Counted from the first letter of the stretch, positions 45,348 through 57,831 are shown. The stretch: 64,000 bases of DNA from Ditylenchus dipsaci (GCA_004194705.1 SADC01000397.1:1-64000), one strand, 5' to 3'. Notes: generated by a model not told the origin, from the sequence alone. Program-made: numbers and translations.

Positions 45348-48300
45348 TTACGCGGAATGTGTTTTTATGGATTTTTTGGATTTGTTCTGGTTTCTAAAAA
45401 ATTGTTAGAACTATTTTAAAAAAATACTGTCATACCTGAATATCGCTTGTATAATTTCCAATGGGAAAGGGAAAATTATCTGAAATATTTGTTGATTTTA
45501 AGAAAATCCTATAAGTTTGGTAATTTTTTCAAAAACCACCGTTCGATTCTTTTCAGCACTAAATAATTGTATTATTATTATTATCGAAAAAACAAATAAT
45601 CATTCACTTAATCATCTATTTTTCATACAAAACAACTTTAAGCCAAAGGCCTTGTTTGTTAACAAAAAAGTCAATCTTTAGGTTAAAAATTAAAAAATAT
45701 ATTTTTTCTATAAGGATTGCTTTCTTTCAAGAAACATGCTTTTGGAATGCATTATTAAGCTTAACTTTGACTTAACTCCTACAAAATGTACAATTGGAAA
45801 ACAGCTCACCTTATAGAGCTTAGTGTCTGAAGGAATCTTAATTGAATGGCAATTGGTGAAGAGGAGATGACAACGGCTGCTGAAATTATAAAAAAGGTGT
45901 AGGTGAAATCTTGCTATATTGCTTAAATTCAGTCAATGCTCTCTTCATGGCATAAACCCTAGTTCGGTTCATAGCTGGGTCTGACTGTTTTCGACCCAAC
46001 ATTCGATGCTCTTTACTGATCCTTTTTGAATAGTGTTTAAATAATAAAATTCGGCACTTGAAAAAAGATATCATTAACGTCCACTTGTTTTGTATCTAAG
46101 TTTTTGAGCTTAGTTCCAAATTGTTGTGTTTCCTCAAATGACCGACAAAGTTATTGCTGTTTTTGTAGCAAAATAAAAACAAGTCAAAAAGATAGTAGTT
46201 GTACATTACGGAGAGCATAGACTCTATTTTTGAAATATACCTTCGCTCAAAGCCTGTGATGCTTTTTGTTCACCTTCTGCCGCAATCACCTAATACAAAA
46301 GTTTTGAATACTGAAAAAATCTAATGTTTTTACTTTCGCTCCAGCAGCCCTTAAAAAACTTTTTTAGATACAAAAGTGATTTATGCAAATCTAATTGAAA
46401 TACCTTGCTGCTTCAGCCTCAGCAGCCATTGCCCGTTGAAGCTGAACAGGCAAACGGACATCTTTCATTTCTACCCTTTCCACCTTGACACCCCATGGGT
46501 ATGTGGCTTCGTCTAATGTGCTCTAAACTCAAAATTTAATAGGTAGTTTAGAAAATTTATGAAGTAATAATAATGAGTTAGTTTTGATGGCTAACTGTTA
46601 ACTAATTATTTAATTTCGTGTTGAAGTTTCCGTAGTTCGCTGTTTTGTTAATTCACAGTTTCAACTGCCAGCAAGGAAATTTTTACAGTTAACTAATAAC
46701 CATTCCTTTTAAACATCGCGACCATTTTTTCGTACAACTTCGAGTGTTTTTTTGTAATTTTTTACAACTGTTTTACAGGATCCTAAGTGGAAGTGGAAAT
46801 TTCCGAAACATAGGGCACCGAAAAATTGAAAATCAACTAGGTAAGGGTCTAGTTTTTTTTAAATTTTTTACCTGCATTTGAAGTGAAATTTGTTCTCTGT
46901 CGCTTAACATTTCTGCCAACGTTTTAGTGCCAAGAATGTTTCTTAATGTTGTTTGTGCAAGTAGTTTAGTTGACCTAAAATAAGTTTTTTCTTTATGTCA
47001 TACCGCAGATAATAAAAAAGTAACCTAGCACAGTCCTCTACATTGGTCACCGAAATTGTGGCGTTTGAGATGCGGAAGTAGACAACCACATCCACGGCCA
47101 CTGTTACCGAATCTTTGGATAGAATCTAAAGGACGTAGTAGAAAAATTTTATTTTTGAGACACTTAGAGAAAAATGCTTGTTTCCGATTTTTCATAACAT
47201 TAATATTGTTTCTAATTGAATGTTTTTATATAAAGTCTTTTTCAAGCAAAACACGACTATTATCCTTTATTCCGACCAACTGTTTTAGATCCGAAATGGC
47301 CTTGATCCCCTGTAGATCTTCCTGCCTTGTGCTTGGTCGTGAATCGAAAATTTTTAAGCCGAAAAAAGTATGTCGATCAAGGCGATTTTGATAACGCTTT
47401 TCTGTCGACAATATTAAAATTTCAAATTTCAACCATGGTGACATTTTATAGATCTTTAAGAAAGACAGCTTGAGCGGTTTTTTGTGAATTTTATTACAGG
47501 TAAAAATGGGATGAAATACCGTTAGGATGCACATCCCGCCAGAGCTGTTTTTTTGTTTACCGAAATCTCGTCCTGAAATCCAGCCCTAAGTGCTTTTTTG
47601 TTTATGCATTTGAAGTGTTACTGTTTCAAAATAAAATTATAATCAGCATAGGCAACGCCCGATTTGTAGGCAGTCAAAACGACTTGAAAACTAAGAAAAC
47701 AAAAACTTATTTGTAACAATTATTATTATCAACTACTAGCAGCTATAAGCAGCTTACTTCTTGAGGTGGAACATCAAATGAAAGCACTCTCAAGTCCACT
47801 TTTCGATAAGTGTCTATGCAAGGGATCACAAAAAAGAGTCCAGGACCTAAAATTTTGTTGTGCTCAAACTTATCGAAATCACTTTTTACCTTTGGCTCCA
47901 CCCGGCAACAGTCGGCCTAGGCGAAAAATCACAGCTCGCTCATATTCCTGTACAACCTGAAAACCATAAGGAGTATGTATCAAATATATAAATTTTTTAA
48001 TTAAGCCTTACCTTGATACAAAAACAGACTGATATTGGCAGCGTAATGAAAAGAAAAAAGTAAGAAACCAGTGTAAGAACCCAGCCAGCCACTCCTTAAC
48101 ACGAGGTTTTGCTTTTCACATACTTATTTTTATGAAAACTAAAAAGTTACCGGTATTGCCCGTCATGGGCTCTGTAATTAGTTTATTTATTTTAAAAATA
48201 TACTATGTTGATATAAAATGCCTCTAAACAAAGTTTTATTATTTCTGACATTAGTTGAGTAAGGCGTGTTTTATGTGCGTCAAGCGAAAATTTCACAATC

Positions 48301-48925
48301 GCAAATTTTTATCCGATAATAATAGTCGTAAAAAACAAATAACGGTAGAATTTCTCGTGTACAGTTAGCAATGGGAATCCTGCTTAGTCCCGTCCCGATG
48401 AGGGTGGTCATCCCAAATCAGTTTGAGTCCCATTTTCAAAACGGGACAAAAGCAGGCCTTAGTCTCCGAATGTCAGAAACAAGGTTTTTTATTGGAGGCG
48501 TTTCGTGTAACAAGAGACGCGAAGCGGACAGGTTTGGGAATACTTTTGCTACCTGGCGTCAGCCAACAAGGACGCAAAGTGTGGGAAAATGATATTTTTT
48601 CAGTGTATTGCTACCTAGCATCCGAAAAAAACATAGCCTCGCACAACACCCCACATACCCATAGCCCTAGTTAGTTTATAGAAAAAAGCGCGGAAAACCT
48701 CCACTAAAACTTGTAACAATAATATTACCATCTGCAAAAAAGACATTGTGATGACTTCCAATGGCCTAAAATTAAAGTTATTTTTGACAAAAAGAAATAA
48801 ATAAAATCTACTTTTCTGGCAGTGGTCTTTGTAAAAGAGGAATACATATGTTGAAGCTGTGGCTCACGCCGCTTTTCCTTGTTTTTCATCATTTCCAAGG
48901 CAGATTGTCCCGAATCAAATATTTT
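45348..48925 (-). CDS. stomatin-family (SPFH) membrane protein, 14 exons
   Basis: Exons on the minus strand are 48925-48812, 48765-48729, 48094-48012, 47956-47890, 47846-47758, 47125-47025, 46974-46872, 46522-46404, 46349-46334, 46289-46241, 45879-45810, 45558-45540, 45479-45436 and 45393-45348. They sum to 957 bp with every phase consistent; two are microexons of 16 and 19 nt. Order: cytosolic N-terminus, membrane hairpin ([20 protein letters not shown]), [79 protein letters not shown], and the conserved tail [16 protein letters not shown]. Stomatins oligomerise at the inner membrane face and modulate ion channels, in worms including mechanosensory and neuronal ones. The first listed exon follows an acceptor; ATGATG at its residue 12 could be the start after trans-splicing, or an upstream exon is missing. 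Confidence 0.95.
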
Positions 48926-48929
48926 CTAT

Positions 48930-49095
48930 GGAGACAAAAGCTTGTAGTTATTAAATAGTTTTTAAAAATAGATTGCTGGCTTCCATCCTTAATCCACCAT
49001 TATTAGCTTTTTTATTGGATGTTGTTGTTAGCTAAAACTGACAAAATTTTAGGACAAAGAACATGTTATTTAATTAACAAGCGAGGGTAGGGAGA
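48930..49095. other. 5' flank of the stomatin gene
   Basis: No further stomatin exon was found here or up to 52 kb. Confidence 0.35.
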
Positions 49096-49099
49096 TGAC

Positions 49100-49675
49100 C
49101 GCGCGGTTTCCAAGATATTTCTTTACAAACAGGTAAAGAAACCCCTCCTGGCTAAACTGTGCAATCCACCCAATTCTCAAAAATGCACTAGAACTTTTTT
49201 TTTGCTGTTTTTGCCCTTTAACATGCTTAAACACATTACTAGGTTGCGAAAAGGCATTTAAGGTTTTGAAAAAGGTTAAAATTTTGACTTTTTGCCTTGG
49301 CCCCTTTTTTGTTTCAAACGTTGACTATTTTAAACCGTTTTACGATATGTCTTTTTTAGGCTTAGGCAAGGGTAGGCCAGGGTATGTAAGGAGGGGCTTA
49401 AACGTGTTCCCCGAACCACAAAATAGTGAAATGACGCTAAATTCGCTAAACTCTACACGATTCTCAGTGTCTAAGCATAAAAAAGCAAAACCACATGGCG
49501 GGGCCCAAGACAAAAAGTCAAAATTTTAACTTTTTTCAAGAAAAGCTAAATGCCTTTCCGCAGTCTCAAAATGTGTCTGAAGCATGTTAAAGGGCATGAA
49601 ACAGCAAAAAAACAAGTTCTTGGGCATTTTTGAGAATCGGGTGGATTGTACGGTCGGCTCACCCCCCCCCCCCCC
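49100..49675. mobile_element. palindromic element with TTAGGC word in the loop
   Basis: GCAATCCACCCAATTCTCAA and TTGAGAATCGGGTGGATTGT are inverted ends, and GTTAAAATTTTGACTTTTTG has its complement at 49505-49530. The centre carries TTAGGCTTAGGCAAGGGTAG and GTATGTAAGG. A run of about 20 C ends the region. Confidence 0.7.
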
Positions 49676-49739
49676 CCCCTTCTTTATTGTAATGAGAATT
49701 TCGGGCATTTTAATATACTGTTGTTTTAAAAGATCATTT

Positions 49740-50440
49740 CAGTGATGCAAACATTTAGTTCTTTTGTCAAGTAAATTTAGCTATGCAGAAAATTACATTA
49801 AAAATTCCTCGAAGACAATAGAGTAGTTTAAGAAAGGAAAGTAAAAAAAAGAAAATGTTACTCATTAATAACAAGTTTCCAACAATCCAAGCATAGTGTA
49901 AAACATAGGTTAGAAACATTTTTCTGGCAATTTAATGAGATCACAAGAAAACGACTGAAATTTTAATAATAAAAGAAATAAGATAAGCAGTTATAAATAA
50001 TTTGCTAAAATCAAACCATTCAAAGTCCAAGTTAACTGTGAATACAGTCAAAGCTCAATATAATAACACACCCTCAAGTTTGCGTCCGCCTAGGGTCTGA
50101 TACTTTTGACCTCTACTTTCATAGTATTTTGACAGTCATCTTTGATTGGTCTAGATAAACAATCGCAAGGACTCTGATTTGACCGGTTGCAAATAACAAC
50201 AGTTAAATAGAACGACACGATAAAACGTGCTTCGCCCTGCCGTCCTCCTCCCACTGCGTAAGCCACTGGTTTTAGGTATGTTGTTCTCATTCTCAGCCTT
50301 TGACTAAAGTCAACCGCAAATTTTTTTTAAGATTGAAAATCCCAATATTTTAAGTTTGAAGAGGTTAAGAAATTATCATGACTAGAAAAACCTTATAAGA
50401 TTATACTTTTGTTATTTATTGGTATTTATTTCCTACCCAA
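49740..50440. other. no gene; one solo TACAGTCAAAGCTC end
   Basis: A single TACAGTCAAAGCTCAATATA end at about 50045 has no clear partner. The rest is unassigned. Confidence 0.4.
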
Positions 50441-50446
50441 CATGCA

Positions 50447-50518
50447 AGCACCGTGGCGCAGTGGGAGCGTGCTGGGCCCATAACCCAGAGGTCGGTGGAT
50501 CGAAACCACCCGGTGCTA
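50447..50518 (+). tRNA. initiator tRNA-Met (CAT)
   Basis: The 72-nt cloverleaf has a perfect 7-bp acceptor stem (AGCACCG with CGGTGCT) and discriminator A. Its first pair is A1:U72, typical of eukaryotic initiators. The anticodon stem CTGGG/CCCAG has the three G:C pairs next to the loop, anticodon CAT at 50479-50481, and the T-loop ATCGAAA has A in place of the usual T-Psi. No intron. The A-box (GTGGCGCAGTGGGAGC) and B-box (GGATCGAAACC) are intact, and a T-run for Pol III stop begins a few bases downstream (50525). Elongator tRNA-Met is excluded by the A1:U72 pair and T-loop. Confidence 0.95.
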
Positions 50519-50555
50519 AACATTGTTTTTTTCCAATTTTTTTTGTTAAAGTTTG

Positions 50556-50775
50556 CCCCACGATCAGTTCGCCCCGTTTTTCTTTTAGGCTTAGGCAAGC
50601 GTAGGCAAGCGTAGGCCAGCGTATGTTAGGATGTACTCAAACATGTTCCCTAACTACAAAAAAGTTAAAAAAATAAGTTTGGGTTTGTTTTTTGTGACAT
50701 AATGGTCATTTTTAAAAACGGGGCGAACTGATCTTGGGAGAACTGACCGGGGCGAACTGATCTGGGGCGAACTGA
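50556..50775. mobile_element. element with GATCAGTTCGCCCCG ends and TTAGGC centre
   Basis: GATCAGTTCGCCCCGTTTTT at the left; AAAAACGGGGCGAACTGATC at the right, followed by two more GGGGCGAACTGA copies. The centre has TTAGGCTTAGGCAAGCGTAG and GTATGTTAGGATG. It begins about 40 bp after the tRNA gene. Confidence 0.75.
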
Positions 50776-50806
50776 CCTGTCTCCAATTGCACAACTTCAA
50801 CTGGTT

Positions 50807-50916
50807 CTTTTCGGTTATCGGCACCCCACTTTTTTTGTTATTGAACTTTTATAAACTGTCTTCATGATTCGTTTATTTATTCATGGTGGGGTGTCGATAA
50901 CCGAAAAGAACCTTCA
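50807..50916. mobile_element. 110-bp hairpin, GGTTCTTTTCGGTTATCG arms
   Basis: GGTTCTTTTCGGTTATCGGC and CGATAACCGAAAAGAACC are inverted, with CACCCCAC/GTGGGGTG next. Confidence 0.75.
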
Positions 50917-51009
50917 ACTCACCTAAAAAATTCAAGTTTAGTTTAAAACTTTGATTTAACTTTCACGAAAATATTACTTGTAACAACCCTAAATATCAGT
51001 CCAGGAATG

Positions 51010-51404
51010 GAACACAGTCGAGTTCTTGATATAAGCTCACCCGCTCGGGTTCGTTCCTGCTTAAAGTCAAACACTTTTTTTACTCTGATTTTTGGTCTTT
51101 AACTATTCTATTTATTTTTGGTTGGCTAAATCCGAAAAATTGCAAGGATCCTGATTTTCCGCATTGTTTCCTTTGAAAAAGAGGGTGCCGTTACATCATG
51201 AACCACGGGCCTTTTAGGCAAAACTGTTGTCATTTGCAGAAACTATCGTTAAAATCGGAATTCTTTCATTTTTGGATTAGAGCACCCAAAGACAGCTGTT
51301 CAAAGACTGAAAATAGAGGTAAAAAGTATCGGGCTTTAAGCAGGAACAAACTGGAGCGGGTGGCTAGGTAGGTAAATGGTGTCGTTATATCTAGCTTCGA
51401 CTGT
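51010..51404. mobile_element. element with ACAGTCGAGTTCTTGATATA ends
   Basis: The left end ACAGTCGAGTTCTTGATATA and the right TATATCTAGCTTCGACTGTG are inverted with changes; inside are CCGCTCGGGTTCGTTCCTG and AACAAACTGGAGCGGGT. It belongs to the TACAGTC(A/G)A group. Confidence 0.65.
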
Positions 51405-51409
51405 GGTAA

Positions 51410-52285
51410 AAGTTAACTATGATAAATTTATTACACATTTTCAGGAATAGTTGTACACAAAAAACTTGTAGCTTATATTAGTTAAAATCGGTAAGAAGTA
51501 GTGCACACTCATATGCTCATATATTAACCATCCAATTCACTCAATCCAAACATGAATAAGTAATGGCAATCTTCCTTGCTTTTTCCACCCAATCCACAGC
51601 TTCTAAAAAGAGTGATAGAAATTCAGGCAGTGAAGCCAGCCATGAGAACTCTTATTTTGGACACGGCAAGTATATATATTGCTGCTAGCATCAATAGCTG
51701 GCAATAGGCACAAACGAAAGGGGTAAGAGACGTGGATTAATTTTCAGGCAAACTCTCTCGCTATTCTCCCCTTCTCGTCTGGCATTTGTTGCCCCCCTTT
51801 TTCATCTCTATTGCAGTTTTTCTAAGCTCTACTTGCAGGAAGCAGCTATTGACTAAGCATAACGATTGCGATGAAGAGGATAATTAATTTCAAAGACCTT
51901 CAAAACTAGCTAAATCCAGAATAGCTATTAGCTAAAACTACAGAAATCCCTAAAGTCTTGACAAGCTTTTTTAATTGGCGGACTCTATTCAGATTAAGCA
52001 ATTTCTGCACTTATTCGGGTGGTTTTGTTAGCAAAATTTTGCTGAAAATGCAAAACTGAGTTGTCAACGAAATATGTTTTACATCAAAAAGTGGAAAAGT
52101 AACTTGGCATAAGTTACATTTTGGCGGTTCACTTTCGGCCTAATATACGCCAAAATTTTAAAAAGGATTTCCTTCTCAAAAAACGACCGGCTAAATCGGA
52201 ATATTTGCGATTTTCAGGACTGACAAAATACTTCAAAAATATAATTAAAAAAGTGATAAACACTAGGCGGGAACGAACGTTAGGG
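51410..52285. other. no gene recognised
   Basis: No exon with splice support was seen. Confidence 0.35.
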
Positions 52286-52288
52286 ATG

Positions 52289-53233
52289 TACAGTAGCGGA
52301 AAAAAGTGATGCCTCAAGCATAAGTTTTGCGTATTTTGCTTCATATCTCCCGACTACATGCCTTCTTTGATTCAACATATATAAGCAAGAATGATCGCCG
52401 AAATCTCAGCTACATTTTGAGTACAAATACGTATATGAATGATAAGGATCCAGAAACTTTTTAATTGTTTTTCAAAATGCACTCAAATTTTGAGGCGGAA
52501 AAAAGTGATGCCTCAAATCCTTTTCTATTGATATTTCATCGTCGTTTTATGTCTATGGCCAATTTTAAATGTTTATTCATAAGCCCTGTTTCTCAGCTAC
52601 AATTTGGTAGGTCAAACTTATTTTTTTGATTATTTTTAGAAAAGTTATGACCATCAACATAAAAGCGTCGATTGGTAGTCAAAATAAAGGAGAATCTAAG
52701 GAAAATGACTGTTTAGCCACATAAATAATAGGTTTTCACAAAAAAATGTCGATGAAAAGTTAACATTCAATGCACGATTCGAAAGCTCTTGGATTTCTCT
52801 ACAAAATGACATGTTGACTGTTGTTTTAGAAATATACAGGGCTGAGAAACAGACGGTTGAATTTCGACAAGACAAAAAACTCCTGTTTTTGCCTTATTTT
52901 TAGCCTTTTTTGTCTTGTCGAAATTCAACCGTCTGTTTCTCAGCCCTGTATATTTCTAAAACTTTTCATCGACATTTTTTTGTGAAAACCTATTATTTAT
53001 GTGGCTAAACAGTCATTTTCCTTAGATTCTCCTTTATTTTGACTAGCAATCGACGCTTTTATGTTCATGGTCATAACTTTTTTAAAAATAATCAAAAAAA
53101 TAAGTTTGACCTACCAAATTGTAGCTGAGAAACAGGGCTTATGAATAAACATTTAAAATTGGCCATAGACATAAAACGACGATGAAATATCAATAGAAAA
53201 GGATGTGAGGCATCACTTTTTTCCGCTACTGTA
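52289..53233. mobile_element. mariner-type palindrome, about 945 bp, TA-flanked
   Basis: The ends TACAGTAGCGGAAAAAAGTG and CACTTTTTTCCGCTACTGTA are exact inverses. Arms of about 350 bp match closely. The left arm has an extra piece of about 180 bp (52320-52500) after which GCGGAAAAAAGTGATGCC is repeated. No transposase is visible. Confidence 0.88.
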
Positions 53234-53329
53234 CATGAAATCGAGAGTAAACTGTAACATAATTTTAAAATTTTTTAAATTTAAAACCTTCAAATTTAAA
53301 TTTTTATATTTCAAATTTTGAAGCAAATT

Positions 53330-53456
53330 TACAGTTAAAACTCGATTTAACGAACCTCAAGGGACCGACCAAAAATTTTCGCTGTATCGAGTCTTATTTT
53401 ACTCTAATTTGGTGAATTCCAATTAAATCGATTCGTTGAATCGAGTTTTAACTGTA
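53330..53456. mobile_element. short TA-flanked element, TACAGTTAAAACTCGATTTA type
   Basis: TACAGTTAAAACTCGATTTA and TCGAGTTTTAACTGTA are inverted ends; the core reads AAGGGACCGACC, the complement of the GGTCGGTCC core of related elements. Confidence 0.82.
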
Positions 53457-53474
53457 AATGCAGGGTGGCTTAAA

Positions 53475-53937
53475 TACAGGGTGGCGCAACTTTTTCGCCC
53501 TAGTTAATTTCTGCCATAACTTTTTGAATTTTTGTTGTTTCGACGAGACCTTTTTTTGTTAGATAGAGGAGACTCTGGCAAATTTTTCGGTACCAAACAT
53601 TCATTTCTTCATGTTAGGAAGTTCATGGAACTTCCAGAAAAGGTATCGCAGGGAATTTCGACCGTCCAACCGCCACGCAACTGTGCCAGATGCATTTTTC
53701 CTTCCTCGATAAACCATTCCACGCACTTTGCTCGATCTTCAGGCGAATAAGGCATTTGAAACGACACATTTTTAGAAAGGTCGTAATTGTCAACAAAGTT
53801 AACATGAAAAATGAATGTTTGATATCGAAAAATTTGCCAGAGTCTCCTCTATCTAACAAAAAAAATCTCGTCAAAACAACAAAAGTTCAAAAAGTTATGT
53901 CAAAATTAACTAGGGCGAAAAAGTTGCGCTACCCTGT
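53475..53937. mobile_element. mariner-derived element with about 130-bp arms
   Basis: The ends TACAGGGTGGCGCAACTTTT and AAAAGTTGCGCTACCCTGTA are inverted; the arms continue with AGAGGAGACTCTGGCAAATT and its complement. The unpaired centre codes for the start of a transposase on the minus strand (53609-53755). Confidence 0.88.
53609..53755 (-). pseudogene. mariner-like transposase N-terminus, truncated
   Basis: It starts at ATG (53755) and reads MPYSPEDRAKCVEWFIEEGK, resembling the first helix of the helix-turn-helix region of mariner-type transposases. It then continues for about 28 residues to a stop at 53609. The rest of the DNA-binding domain and the DDE catalytic domain are absent, so the element is an internal-deletion derivative that depends on another copy. 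Confidence 0.7.
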
Positions 53938-53949
53938 AATTCAACTTTG

Positions 53950-54720
53950 ATTTAAGGGTTGACAGACTTTAGAGGGGGTACTTTGACTAGAAAATGGAAT
54001 TATGCCAACCTCAGTTAATTTAATTTTTCTTTTTAACTCCTTAATTTTTTTAGACAAGCGTTATAACCGTGAATCCACCCGACGAAAAAAATATCAGATG
54101 AAAATTTCGAAATAATTTTTTTTTTCGAAAAAATTTGCCTTGATCCGAACCAGAGGGTCTCGATAGTTTTTGGAACTATTTCAGAACTCAATTTTTTTAG
54201 GTAATTCAGTGGACATCATCATTTACAAGTTAGAATTTAAATTGACGCCAGTAAGAAGAGCTATGAATATAAGGTTGTGAGTGACTATGTCTGAAAAATT
54301 TACTTAAACGAGTCGTTTTGTGATTTGTGTCGATTTAAACGACACAAATTATAAAAAAGTATCCGGGATTTCAGAAATTTTCAATAAGTTTCTGTAATAA
54401 AACAAAAATGTAAAAGCACCATTTTGTGCATAAGTTTTCAATGGCTTTCAATTAGTTGTATGGATTCATCAATGAGTAGTCGAAGCTTTTAATAAAAGGT
54501 CACAGCAAGATTTGAAAAAATACTGATGCTTTTTGTTCACCTTGATAGAATAAAGAAGCGAAGAAAAGTTTAATATAACGAAGAAGTGATCGACAGCAAA
54601 AATATTAATTATAAAGTAGCAAAATTAACATAATATTGATACAAAACAAAAACGCTTTAAAAAAGCAAAACTTTTTTTTTGTTAAAAATCATAAGAACTA
54701 GGTAGCTAGCAAAATTTATT
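53950..54720. other. no gene recognised
   Basis: AT-rich, no supported exon or element end. Confidence 0.35.
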
Positions 54721-54727
54721 AAACAGC

Positions 54728-55118
54728 AGTGTTGTGCCTGAGAATTGAGTGAGAATTTGAACAGTATACCATAAGTTTTTTTAAATGAGGAAATTTTAGT
54801 TTTTGATATTTATGATCTTTATCCCATTTTAATTTTGAGTCTGTAATCTGCAATTAGATTTTAAGTTTTATTTGCAAAAATTTGAGATTTTCACCATTCT
54901 CACTAAGAAGTTACCTCAGTGAGCTCACTGAGAACTTTTCAGTGAGAGTGGTAAAAATCTCAAATTTTTGCAAATAAAACTTAAAATCTAATTGCAGATT
55001 ACAGACTCAAAATTAAAAATGGGATAAAGATCATAAATATCAAAAACTAAAATTTCCTCATTTAAAAAAAGTTATGGTATACTTTTCAAATTCTCACTCA
55101 ATTCTCAGGCACAACACT
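54728..55118. mobile_element. hAT-type palindromic MITE, 391 bp
   Basis: Ends are AGTGTTGTGCCTGAGAATTG and CAATTCTCAGGCACAACACT. The flanks TAAACAGC and TAAACAGT form an 8-bp TSD with one mismatch. Arms of about 180 bp mirror each other around AGTGAGCTCACT. Confidence 0.88.
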
Positions 55119-55124
55119 TAAACA

Positions 55125-57230
55125 GTTCTCGCTAACTCAGCGCCTTAGTTCTGACTCACTTTTTTCTATTTTTTTGTTATAGAATGTCTTTTAAGGTAAT
55201 TATGTACAATTTTAATGACGCATAGAAGGCTAAAATATTTATCAAATAAAAAATCTACTTAAAATGGCGTATTTTTTTAAACATTTTTCCAAAGCACCAT
55301 TTAATTTTTCTTTTTATTTTCTTTAGTGTAGTCAGGCAATAAAATTACTAATTCCTGTTACTCAGCAATTATAATTAAAAAAGTTAACCATTAATAAAAA
55401 AATTGCAAAAAATAGATTAGTTTACTGTAAATAATGAAAAAAATCAAAAGTTTTGAATATTAAGTTCAATAAAATATTATTCATAGCTCTTTGATATTTG
55501 AAAATAAAAGAAACAACAAATAGCTTGAGTTTAGTTTCAAGCAAATCTTCTAAGCTCTAAGTGTTGGACTTCAGTAAATAACGGAAAAACATGTATCGCA
55601 ACTTGCAACTCCACCAAGAAATGTTTTCAACTCCACCAATTACAGGTGCATCCGACCTATGGTCCTATACTGGACATGCTGCTCTCCATACATTCAAAAC
55701 GTAAAAAAGATCTTAAATAACAGTCTTACAGTTAGAAACAACTACAAATTCTGCGTCGAATAAGGATTTAATCGTAAATTAGCAATAAAAATCAATCATA
55801 AATACCCTAACTAAGAAAAAAACTCAAAATATTGAATCTTCAGAGATCCCATTTTCCATAAGCTCGGGTTTAAAAATAATTCTTGGCAAGTCTCGGAACG
55901 ATCCATGTATTTTAACGACGCGTAAAAATATTTTTTTGTGAAAATAACTTATAATTATTAATTTATAGGTTGTAACCGAGTAGCTCAGATTATTGAGGAA
56001 GGGTTGGAGACGGCGGGTTGCAGTAAGGTTGTAAAACCAAGTAGAATCATCGGGTTTTGGGGAGTGAAAACGAGTAGCCTCAAAGCTTTCGCAATCGAAA
56101 TCTGGTCAAATAGATTTTTTTGTCGAGTAACCGACTTCTTGCTTACATACTCACAACCGAAAAAGAGAGGGCAAAGTCATGTTCAAAGCAAAAAGCAATG
56201 TTTGCTAGTTAAAACTACACCAGTCAAACAGGAGGACATGATTGAGACAATGGGTAGAGAGAAGATAGCAATATCTAGCCTAGCAGCAATATGCTGTGAC
56301 GGCTGCTGCTGCACCACCACCCAAAAGCCTTGCTTTCGGAAAATAATAATTCAACAAAAGTTTTTTCCACACTCTACTTTTTCTCGAAGCTATTCCCCCT
56401 GCTCATTGTCAGTTATTTATTAACTGGGAAGTGGGAAAGGGTGCCGCAGGGTTGGTTGGAGGGCTGCAGTCTATAGCAACTAAGTCAAATCCATACACAA
56501 AGATTGCTAGAGCCAGCCAAAGTAATGGGCAGGCGAAAAAGCAAGAAGTAAAAGAGTCAGAAGGGAAAATCGCCCAATTGTTGAGTAGGACCTCTTTTGC
56601 AGCCTGCTGCTTCTTTGAATAAATTTTCATGGGCAAACGCCATTTAAGCAAGCTGCCTGGGCTATAGCCTTAAGTCATAGGCCAATTTAACAGTGCTGCT
56701 GCCTTTGATGCTGCTGTTTGATGGACGTGTATATTTGGGTGTTTGGTTGCATAAGGGTTGCCCTTCAATGAAATTATTATTGGCGTTGATTGGAAAAGGC
56801 AGGCAACGCCTTTTTAGACTTTTAATAGACTTTTTTGGAAATTAGATGTGCAAAATAAGTTAAAAAAAGACATTGAAGAGTGCATAAAAATTTTACTGGC
56901 TGTACTATTTAGCTGTGCTATTTAGGGCCGACCATGATTAACAAAATCAGCTTGGGGAACCAAGGTAAAAAAAAAGTTTGTTTATTATTTTTTATTACCA
57001 AAAAAGTTTGTTTATTATAAATGGTAAAAAATTAAAAAAAAACTTTTAAGGACATTTTAGGAAATTAAATTTTAAAAAATTAGCTTGGGGACTAAGACAT
57101 TTTTTTTTCAAAAGTTCAAGGTTGGCCCTAAACAGCACAAGAGCGGTTTTTTTTCAATGTTTTTTCATTGCCAGATAATAAAAGATTCTTTTTTATTGCA
57201 ACGATTTTTTTTATCAATCATGGAATACAT
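55125..57230. other. no gene recognised; one weak inverted pair
   Basis: TTTAGGGCCGACC (56921) and GGTTGGCCCTAAA (57121-57133) are inverted without a TSD. The 139-codon ORF at 56004-56423 has no domain and starts in a stretch resembling the GAGTAGC repeats seen at 62.4-62.7 kb. Confidence 0.4.
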
Positions 57231-57831
57231 GGAACCCAATTAGTCAACGCATCTAACATGATTGTTGGTAGTCTTGGAAATCCAGTTGCAGTAGGAGCTT
57301 ATTCTTGTGTAAACAGCTAAATTTTTTAGGCGATTTTAAGAAGTAAACTTTAATTCTTAAAATCAAAATTTACAGATAGGTATGAACTTCTTTCCTGGTC
57401 TGTACACCTTTTTAGCTTGTAACGCCCACTTGCATCCAATCAGCTTTGGTCTTAGATTTCACGATGAGAAGACCTTTTAAGTTAAACGACATGATTATTG
57501 TGCATTAATTATTTCTAAAAATTTCAACTTCCACTGTCGTTCTAAAAGTATTTTTTTGTTAAAATAGAAGAAGTTTTTTTTAAGTTTACATGAAAAGTGT
57601 CAGTATGATGGGTGCCATTAGAGTAAATGTGGGCTTCACAATTTACCATGAAAACTAAAAAAGTATGTAGTGTGTGTCAAGGAATTCCCCATTTTACTAG
57701 AGCATAACTCTATGTCGTCTTAAACTCGCGGTTTATCTAGAAGTGATTGGTGATAAAAAGTGGTTAGGGCGACCTAAGTTTACCTGCGCTTACAGACTTA
57801 AAGAAAGAATTGGGCCCTATGCTAGAAGAGG

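Noticed and set aside
56004..56423. 139-codon plus-strand ORF
   Set aside because: No recognisable domain, unusual Cys/Thr/Ser-rich composition, no splice signals, and its start overlaps GAGTAGC repeat sequence.
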